Positions 58,917 to 64,000 of a stretch of 64,000 nucleotides of DNA are shown one piece after another. This DNA is from Archaeoglobaceae archaeon (lineage in GTDB: Archaea; Halobacteriota; Archaeoglobi; Archaeoglobales; Archaeoglobaceae), in assembly GCA_027028145.1 (NCBI GenBank), contig JALVJV010000023.1, forward strand, positions 62,001 through 126,000, read 5' to 3'. The notes under the pieces are model-generated. The model was not told the DNA's origin and ran no database searches. It saw only the letters and a program-made list of their open reading frames with translations. Within the stretch, counting starts at the first letter, position 1. Every line of letters starts with the position of its first letter. The translations under genes and the position numbers were made by a program.

Positions 58917-60208
58917 AGATAGACGACCTGTTCAAGCTGTTGAAGAAGTATAACGTTGAAGAGCTTGAAGGAGTGCGTATTGAGGGTGATATCGAAATAG
59001 AAATAGAATCCGGAGCGAATATTCTTCCGATCATTCAGGCTTTGGCTCAAGAGCTCGGAATGGCGGCTTATCATTTGGCAAGAGCATCGAAGATCTTAGG
59101 ATTTCCGGTTGAGCAACTCTTCGGCGGTGAGCTTAAGCCGGAAATTGAAAAAAAATTGGAGAAGAAAGAAGAGCTACCGCGAGAATTGATTAAAGCCGAA
59201 TTTAAGCCATACAAGGCTAAATTTCCCGGGAAGATAAACGAGGTGACATTGGGAGCAACGCCAAAGGAGGGAGGAACGAGAAAGTATACGATCACCGTCG
59301 GTGGAGAGAGGAGTTTGCCTTTCTACTTCTTCGATGCCGAGCAACCCCATTTGCCGGTGATCACTATAGACGTTTTCGACAAGCCCGTTCCATTCCCCAA
59401 AGCCGTTAGAGAGCACTACGAGGATGTGATGGACGATCCAGCGGAATGGGCTAAGAAGGTGGTAAAGGACTTCGGAGCGGATATGGTTACGATTCATCTG
59501 ATAAGCACGGATCCCTTGCTCGATGATACTCCGATCCACGAAGCGGTTAAGACTGTTGAGGAGGTTCTTCAAGCCGTCAAATGTCCCATAGTCGTCGGAG
59601 GTAGCGGTAACAAGGAGAAGGATCCGCCTTTACTTGAGAAGGTTGCTGAGGTGGCTGAAGGGGAAAGAGTATTGCTCGCATCTGCAACGCTCGATACCGA
59701 CTGGGAGAGAATTGCGAATGCCGCGAAGAAGCACAATCAGGTCGTTTTGGCTTGGACTCAGCTCGATATAAACTCCCAGAAAACTCTGAACAGGTATCTG
59801 CTCAAGAAGGCTGGATTGTCGCCGAACAGCTTAGTTATGGATCCCACAACCGCCCCCCTCGGATACGGCATAGACTACGCTTTCTCAAACATGGAGAGGA
59901 TCAGACTCGCCGCTTTAAAAGGTGACGTGGATTTGGCATTCCCGATTTCGAGCGGAACGACGAACGCATGGGGTGCGAGAGAGGCGTGGATGAAGGAGTC
60001 GCCGATTTCGGGCGACACATCTTGGGGGCCGAGGGAGTTGAGGGGTCCGCTCTGGGAGATCGTAACGGGACTGACGCTCGCTTTGGCTGGTGTCGACATA
60101 TTCATGATGCTCCATCCAGCGAGCGTTGCCGTTCTTAAGGACGTTATAAGCATGCTCGGAGGAAAGTCGAAGGAGAGCGTCGATAAGGATTGGCTGGTGG
60201 TAGCATGA
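58913..60208 (+). CDS. cdhD: ACDS complex subunit delta (corrinoid Fe-S protein, small)
   Basis: About 431 residues from the GTG at 58913, overlapping the cooC stop (GTGA) with GGTGGGGG upstream. A TIM-barrel of the dihydropteroate-synthase type: FGADMVTIHLISTDPLLDDTPIHEAVKTVEEVLQ, PIVVGGSGNKEKDPPLLEKVAEVA, and SPNSLVMDPTTAPLGYGIDYAFSNMERIR. With CdhE it carries the B12 methyl group between tetrahydromethanopterin and CdhC. An extra N-terminal domain of about 70 residues (DDLFKLLKKYNVEELEGVRI) precedes the barrel, as usual in archaea. Confidence 0.93.
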   Translation: MKIDDLFKLLKKYNVEELEGVRIEGDIEIEIESGANILPIIQALAQELGMAAYHLARASKILGFPVEQLFGGELKPEIEKKLEKKEELPRELIKAEFKPYKAKFPGKINEVTLGATPKEGGTRKYTITVGGERSLPFYFFDAEQPHLPVITIDVFDKPVPFPKAVREHYEDVMDDPAEWAKKVVKDFGADMVTIHLISTDPLLDDTPIHEAVKTVEEVLQAVKCPIVVGGSGNKEKDPPLLEKVAEVAEGERVLLASATLDTDWERIANAAKKHNQVVLAWTQLDINSQKTLNRYLLKKAGLSPNSLVMDPTTAPLGYGIDYAFSNMERIRLAALKGDVDLAFPISSGTTNAWGAREAWMKESPISGDTSWGPRELRGPLWEIVTGLTLALAGVDIFMMLHPASVAVLKDVISMLGGKSKESVDKDWLVVA

Positions 60209-61626
60209 AGGCTAAGAGTCCGCTCGAAATTTACAAGCTTCTTCCCCAAACGAACTGCGGGGAATGTGGATTCGACACCTGCATGAGCTTTGCCGCTCAT
60301 CTATTGGACAGATCTGCAAAACCGACTCAATGCAAGCCTTTGGTCGAGCAAGCGAAGAAGGATGAGAAGGCTAGGAAAAAGCTTCAGCAGATAGAGGAGC
60401 TCGTTGCTCCGGAGATAGCCGAAGTAGTGATAGGAACCGGAGATTACGCGGTTAAGATAGGTGGAGAGGACGTTCTCCACAGGCACGAGCTTACGTTTTA
60501 CAATCCCACAGCCTTCTTCTACGACATTCCCGACACGTTGGATGATAAGGAGATAGACGAGCGATGTAGTAGGGTCGTTGAATACAGGAAGTTCTACGTC
60601 GGAAAGTTCCTGACGATCGAAGGAATGGCGGTTCGATGCGTTTCCGGTGATGCGAAGAGGTTTAGGGATGTGGTTAAGAAGGTAGCCGGCTACGGAAGAC
60701 CTATGATCTTGGTTTCGCTCGATCCGAAATGCATGAGATCGGCGTTAGAAGTAGTGGCGGATAAGAGACCACTCATATACGCGGCAACCGAGGATAATTG
60801 GAGGGAGTTTCTGAAGCTTGCTCTGGAATTTAAGGTTCCGGTGACGTTGAGATCTAAGGATCTAAACACCCTCAAGAGCTTAGCGGTCACATTTAGAAAG
60901 GTAGGTGTTAAGGATATCGTGCTCGATCCAGTTACCGAGCCTTTGGGTGAGGGATTGAGAGGAACGTTCGAGAGGGTGATTCAGCTTAGGAGAACCGCCA
61001 TCCACGAAGACAAGGATGTCGCATATCCGATAATGGTAACTCCCATCTCCGCTTGGGTTATCGAAGGTGATGATGTGGCAAAAGCTTACTGGGAGTGCGT
61101 GATAGGTGCGATATTCATAGTGAAGTATGCCGACGTGATGATATTCAAGAGTCTTGAGCCTTGGACGATCATGCCGCTCGTAATCTTGAGGCAGAACATA
61201 TACACGGATCCGAGAGTGCCTGTGCAGGTCGAACCCGGTTTGAGAAAGATCGGAAATCCGGACGAGAATTCTCCGGTTATGATCACAACGAACTTCGCCC
61301 TGACCTACTATACGGTCGAGAGCGATCTTACGAGCGCGAAGATAGACTGCTGGCTTTTAGTTCTCGATACGGGCGGAATATGCGTTGAAGCCGCCGTGGC
61401 TGGAGGAAAGTTCACCGCAAGCGGAGTCAAGGAGTTGATGAAGCAGACGAAGATAGAGGAGAAGGTGAAGCATCGGTATCTGATAATCCCCGGTTTAGCG
61501 GCGAGGCTGAAGGGTGCGATAGAGGATGAGACTGGCTGGAAGATCTTAGTTGGGCCGATAGATTCGGGAAGGATTAAAGGTTGGCTCGAACAGAACTGGC
61601 CTCCTAAGAACGGAGATAGATCTTAA
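60205..61626 (+). CDS. cdhE: ACDS complex subunit gamma (corrinoid Fe-S protein, large)
   Basis: About 473 residues from the ATG at 60205, overlapping the cdhD stop (ATGA). Cys18, 21, 26 and 43 (TNCGECGFDTCMSF...TQCKPL) hold a [4Fe-4S] cluster that reductively activates the corrinoid. The TIM-barrel middle has VKDIVLDPVTEPLGEGL. The C-terminal domain (ITTNFALTYYTVESDLTSAKIDCWLLVLDTGGICVEAAVAGGKF) binds the B12 base-off. This is the last gene of the operon. A similar Fe-S start occurs in the FwdG-like gene at 51.5 kb. Confidence 0.95.
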   Translation: MKAKSPLEIYKLLPQTNCGECGFDTCMSFAAHLLDRSAKPTQCKPLVEQAKKDEKARKKLQQIEELVAPEIAEVVIGTGDYAVKIGGEDVLHRHELTFYNPTAFFYDIPDTLDDKEIDERCSRVVEYRKFYVGKFLTIEGMAVRCVSGDAKRFRDVVKKVAGYGRPMILVSLDPKCMRSALEVVADKRPLIYAATEDNWREFLKLALEFKVPVTLRSKDLNTLKSLAVTFRKVGVKDIVLDPVTEPLGEGLRGTFERVIQLRRTAIHEDKDVAYPIMVTPISAWVIEGDDVAKAYWECVIGAIFIVKYADVMIFKSLEPWTIMPLVILRQNIYTDPRVPVQVEPGLRKIGNPDENSPVMITTNFALTYYTVESDLTSAKIDCWLLVLDTGGICVEAAVAGGKFTASGVKELMKQTKIEEKVKHRYLIIPGLAARLKGAIEDETGWKILVGPIDSGRIKGWLEQNWPPKNGDRS

Positions 61627-61631
61627 AATTT

Positions 61632-62099
61632 TTATTCGATTCCCCTCTTCCTAAAGAATTCCTCATACTCCTTCAACCTACTTTTAACGACATCGACGAT
61701 CCTCTTGATTATTCTCGTACTCGAACAGAACTCGCATTCCTCCTTTACCTTTATTCTAACAACCTTTGTGTTCAATCCCCTTTTCCTCAACTCTTCTTCG
61801 AGCTTCTTCTCGTCGAAGTGCTGATCGTAGCCCAAAACGATTATGTCCGGCTTTAACTCAATTATCGGCTTGAACATGTCGTGCTCATCACCCAAGATGG
61901 CTCTATCGACCGGCTTTAGAGCTTCCACCACCCTTCTCCTCTGCTCCTCTGGAATTATCGGCTTGGGTTTGTGCCGAACGTTCTTCTCTCTTGCAACGAT
62001 GACTATGAGCTCGTCACCCAACTTCTTGGCTTCTTCAAGGAATCTGATGTGACCGGGATGGATTATGTCGAAAGTTCCCGTTGCCACCACTCTGACCAT
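61632..62099 (-). CDS. ribL: FAD synthetase, archaeal RibL
   Basis: 155 residues of the nucleotidyltransferase fold: VVATGTFDIIHPGHIRFLEEAKKLGDEL (the HxGH loop HPGH), IILGYDQHF-type centre (IIVLGYDQHFDEKKL), and a C-terminal ECEFCSSTRIIKRI with the STR motif and two cysteines typical of RibL. It adenylates FMN to FAD. Its end lies six bases past cdhE, convergently. Confidence 0.92.
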   Translation of the reverse strand: MVRVVATGTFDIIHPGHIRFLEEAKKLGDELIVIVAREKNVRHKPKPIIPEEQRRRVVEALKPVDRAILGDEHDMFKPIIELKPDIIVLGYDQHFDEKKLEEELRKRGLNTKVVRIKVKEECEFCSSTRIIKRIVDVVKSRLKEYEEFFRKRGIE

Positions 62100-62135
62100 G
62101 CAATCCGCATCGATTTGTTTTGAATAAAAGCTTTC

Positions 62136-62936
62136 CTAAGGATTTAGTAGGTATCTAAATGCCAAAGCGAAAACTACTGTTGCGAGTATGACCCTTATCA
62201 CCCTCTCCGGCACGTATCTCTGAACCCTCGCCCCGCAGTATATCCCAGCCAAGCCACCCATTCCGAAGAGGATCGCAACCTTCGGATTAGGTGGGTAGCC
62301 CATTAGTGTGTAGGATGTGACTCCAACTGCTGAAGATACGAACGTGCTGAGCAATGTTGCACTTGCCGTGGCATGAATCGGCAAGCCGAAAGTCGTTACG
62401 AGCATCGGAGTTATCAGCGCTCCGCCACCAACGCCGTAAGCACCGCCGATCAATCCAACAACGAAAGATACCGCCGAAATCGATAGGGTTGAAAAAACGT
62501 ATGTTTTCCCTCCAAATTCGAACTCAACTCGAAAGAGATTTGCTCGCCTGATCTTAATCTCCCCGACTATACTCGTCTTCTTTTGGGCTGTGACGAGCCT
62601 AACTCCAAAGTATAGCAAAACCAAGCCGACAAACCGCTTAAACGTCGCTTCAGGCATGAAAGCTACTCTGATAAAAGAGCCGAGTATGATGCCCGGAATC
62701 GAGCCGGCTAAGATAGATAAAGCCAAAGCCGGAATGAACCTTTTTTCCGCTTTATACCTGTATATCCCGCTTGGAATAGCTATAAGGTTGTAGGCTAAGT
62801 TTGTCGAACTTGCCGTAGGTGAGGATATCCCAAGGAGACCGATCTGGATGGGCAGTAGTAGGAAAGCTCCGGATATTCCAGCTTGGGATGTGAAAAAAGA
62901 TACGATAAACGCTATTATCGGCAGAAGTTCGAGCAT
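62136..62936 (-). CDS. TauE/SafE-family anion permease
   Basis: 266 residues, eight hydrophobic segments. Two family repeats can be seen, GISGAFLLLPIQIGLLGISSP near the start and GAYGVGGGALITPMLVTTFG in the middle. The family moves sulfite, sulfoacetate or similar anions, often exporting them. A sulfur link would suit a sulfate-reducing relative, but no sulfur genes are nearby. Confidence 0.88.
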   Translation of the reverse strand: MLELLPIIAFIVSFFTSQAGISGAFLLLPIQIGLLGISSPTASSTNLAYNLIAIPSGIYRYKAEKRFIPALALSILAGSIPGIILGSFIRVAFMPEATFKRFVGLVLLYFGVRLVTAQKKTSIVGEIKIRRANLFRVEFEFGGKTYVFSTLSISAVSFVVGLIGGAYGVGGGALITPMLVTTFGLPIHATASATLLSTFVSSAVGVTSYTLMGYPPNPKVAILFGMGGLAGIYCGARVQRYVPERVIRVILATVVFALAFRYLLNP

Positions 62937-62941
62937 AACAA

Positions 62942-63793
62942 TCAGATGTTCTCGTGCTGGTAGCTACCGGCGTAAGGCTCGGCTTCACAGCTAAGCTTGA
63001 CGAAAACGAGTTGCATTATTCTCGCATTCCTTTTAAGCCAGATTCCGTTTTCGTTGTAGACCACCAACCCGACTTCGCTCCTCCCTCTGTATCCGGCATC
63101 CCAAACTGCTGTGAGTATATTCGCTCCAGCCCTGATGAGGGTCGAACGGGGTCTTCCGAAAGCCATCAAATTAGTCGGAAGATTTACGATCTCGTTCAGA
63201 TAGGCTTTGTAAAATCCCTTCGGCAGAAAAATCCATCCGTCATCGTCGAACTCCAGCTCCTCAACTTCAGGCAGTTCCTTCGAATGGAAGTCGATCCTTG
63301 CAGATCCTTTGATTTTGGCAACCTTCCTCAGCGTGCAGTCGAATCCGTTCGGTTGAAGTTGAACGTCGAGATCGATGTAGTCCTCGATTAACCTGTCGTG
63401 GAGAATCCTATTTCTGATATCCTTCATGCATAGGACACTTCCGAATGGCAGATCGAACACCTCCGCGTAGGGCTTTATATCTATAACCGGCGAGCCCTTA
63501 AGCGCATCCAACCCCTGAACGAAAACCCTTCTTCCCTCAACCCTCAAAAGTCTAACTGCGGACATGCCGATTCTGTTCGGTCTTGCCGGAGATCGAGTGG
63601 CAAACGCACCGCGAATTTTCGTCCTATCACCGTGAGGATGGACGAGCAAAGCCTCTTCGGCTTTGTGGAAGTGATAGAGGATCCAGAGGAGCTCGTGCTT
63701 CTCCAAATCCTTGAGTGCCTGCTCGAATTCTGGAAGGATTTCTATGACGTTTTCATCGATGACGTAGCCCACTGGCTTCAGCGCGATTTCCAT
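62942..63793 (-). CDS. Fusion of TrmO-like methyltransferase and dUTPase/dCTP-deaminase-like domains
   Basis: 283 residues in one frame. Residues 1 to about 115 form the UPF0066/TsaA fold of TrmO, the SAM enzyme acting on t6A37 of tRNA: KPVGYVIDENV, then LLVHPHGDRTKIRGAFATRSPARPNRIGMSAVRLL with the RSPxRPNRIG signature, and DALKGSPVIDIKPY. From about 120 on it is a dUTPase-like trimer subunit: LQPNGFDCTLRKVAKI, GRPRSTLIRAGANILTAVWDAGYRG (dUTPase motif with the catalytic Asp) and MQLVFVKLS. The join (AEVFDLPFGSVLCMKDIRNRI) is continuous, with no frameshift. tRNA and dUTP chemistry seem unrelated, so the link is unexplained. Confidence 0.82.
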   Translation of the reverse strand: MEIALKPVGYVIDENVIEILPEFEQALKDLEKHELLWILYHFHKAEEALLVHPHGDRTKIRGAFATRSPARPNRIGMSAVRLLRVEGRRVFVQGLDALKGSPVIDIKPYAEVFDLPFGSVLCMKDIRNRILHDRLIEDYIDLDVQLQPNGFDCTLRKVAKIKGSARIDFHSKELPEVEELEFDDDGWIFLPKGFYKAYLNEIVNLPTNLMAFGRPRSTLIRAGANILTAVWDAGYRGRSEVGLVVYNENGIWLKRNARIMQLVFVKLSCEAEPYAGSYQHENI

Positions 63794-63829
63794 AGGATAG
63801 AGTGGTCAAAGCACATACTTAACAATTCC

Positions 63830-64000
63830 TCAGCAGTCCTCCTCGATCTCGAGTCCGTCCATAATGTAGTTCGGATCCGTATAACGTCTGATCAACCTTT
63901 CGAGCCAGCACTCCGCTTTATCGACGTTGGCCCCTAAGAACTCGAAGAACTCGAGTATCTGCCTCTTTGGGCGTAACTCGTAGAATCGAAATGCTCCGGA
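63830..64000 (-). CDS. C-terminal end of an unidentified protein, cut by window edge
   Basis: The minus strand is open from the window edge to a TGA at 63832-63830, encoding 56 residues: FRFYELRPKRQILEFFEFLG, ANVDKAECWLERLIRRYTDP, then NYIMDGLEIEEDC. It is charged and helical with a short acidic end. The family cannot be judged from the fragment. It is upstream of the TrmO-dUTPase fusion on the same strand, 36 bp away, and may be in its operon. Confidence 0.6.
   Translation of the reverse strand, partial: SGAFRFYELRPKRQILEFFEFLGANVDKAECWLERLIRRYTDPNYIMDGLEIEEDC

Noticed and set aside
1-64000. CRISPR arrays, insertion sequences, rRNA genes, integrase/att sites
   Set aside because: No regularly spaced repeats, transposase-like genes, rRNA segments or integrases were seen anywhere in the window; the intein is the only mobile element.

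Overview
The window comes from a hyperthermophilic euryarchaeon, most likely a member of the Archaeoglobales (Archaeoglobus, Ferroglobus or Geoglobus type). The evidence is a CO dehydrogenase/acetyl-CoA synthase (ACDS) operon beside formylmethanofuran dehydrogenase genes, an ADP-forming acyl-CoA synthetase, three secreted pentaheme c-type cytochromes, a branched-chain polyamine synthase, the AMA-type AAA ATPase, Hel308, and TATA-driven, often nearly leaderless genes. Both window ends cut genes on the minus strand. The species cannot be fixed from the sequence alone.

Layout. 1-7 kb: DUF763 protein (cut), an oxidoreductase with a LeuD-type dehydratase subunit, two tandem pentaheme lipoproteins, then divergently the acyl-CoA synthetase with a DRTGG-domain partner. 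7-9 kb: speD-bpsA polyamine operon, then a box C/D sRNA. 9-12 kb: an accessory-looking island of secreted proteins (phospholipase C-like protein, membrane-anchored unknown, beta-rich secreted protein) with a membrane-tethered double winged-helix regulator; a near-perfect 25-bp inverted repeat lies between the divergent promoters. 12.3-17.5 kb: tRNA-Gly(CCC), thioredoxin, HAD protein, PhoH/KH ATPase, thiolase plus DUF35 protein. 17.5-21.2 kb: TRAM protein, a four-TM protein with an actin-like ATPase, AMA ATPase, cupin. 21.2-21.6 kb: five box C/D sRNAs packed into about 380 bp. 21.6-25.6 kb: PadR regulator, COG1361 surface protein and DHA2 exporter in one overlapping operon, followed by another C/D sRNA. 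25.8-28 kb: pgk and a dead VapBC toxin-antitoxin pair. 28-34.4 kb: intein-containing class II ribonucleotide reductase, archaeal MetK, Mn-pyrophosphatase, riboflavin reductase. 34.5-36.3 kb: a decayed methyltransferase / restriction-like locus. 36.3-50.5 kb: housekeeping genes (CinA-like, aIF2B-like, PHP, PhoU/AbrB, Hel308, ThiD, PAP2, HisS, PurM, PAC2, DUF473). 50.5-61.6 kb: a third pentaheme cytochrome, then FwdG-like/FwdB/FwdD and CdhA-B-C, a 30-codon mini-gene, CooC, CdhD and CdhE. 61.6-64 kb: RibL, a TauE/SafE permease, a TrmO-dUTPase fusion and a cut gene.

Working together: the ACDS complex plus formylmethanofuran dehydrogenase give the carbonyl and first methyl-branch steps of the Wood-Ljungdahl pathway (oxidative or reductive). 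The ADP-forming synthetase links acyl-CoA to ATP, and the thiolase links acetyl-CoA to acetoacetyl-CoA. The cytochromes point to extracytoplasmic electron transfer. Eight confident or plausible C/D box sRNAs, most with 12-nt guides and recognisable TATA boxes, are the densest non-coding signal here.

Most notable: the C/D sRNA cluster; the divergent repeat-controlled secretion island; a mini-gene that repeats the CdhC C-terminal tail; the TrmO-dUTPase fusion; and two decayed defence/addiction loci whose lesions can be read base by base.
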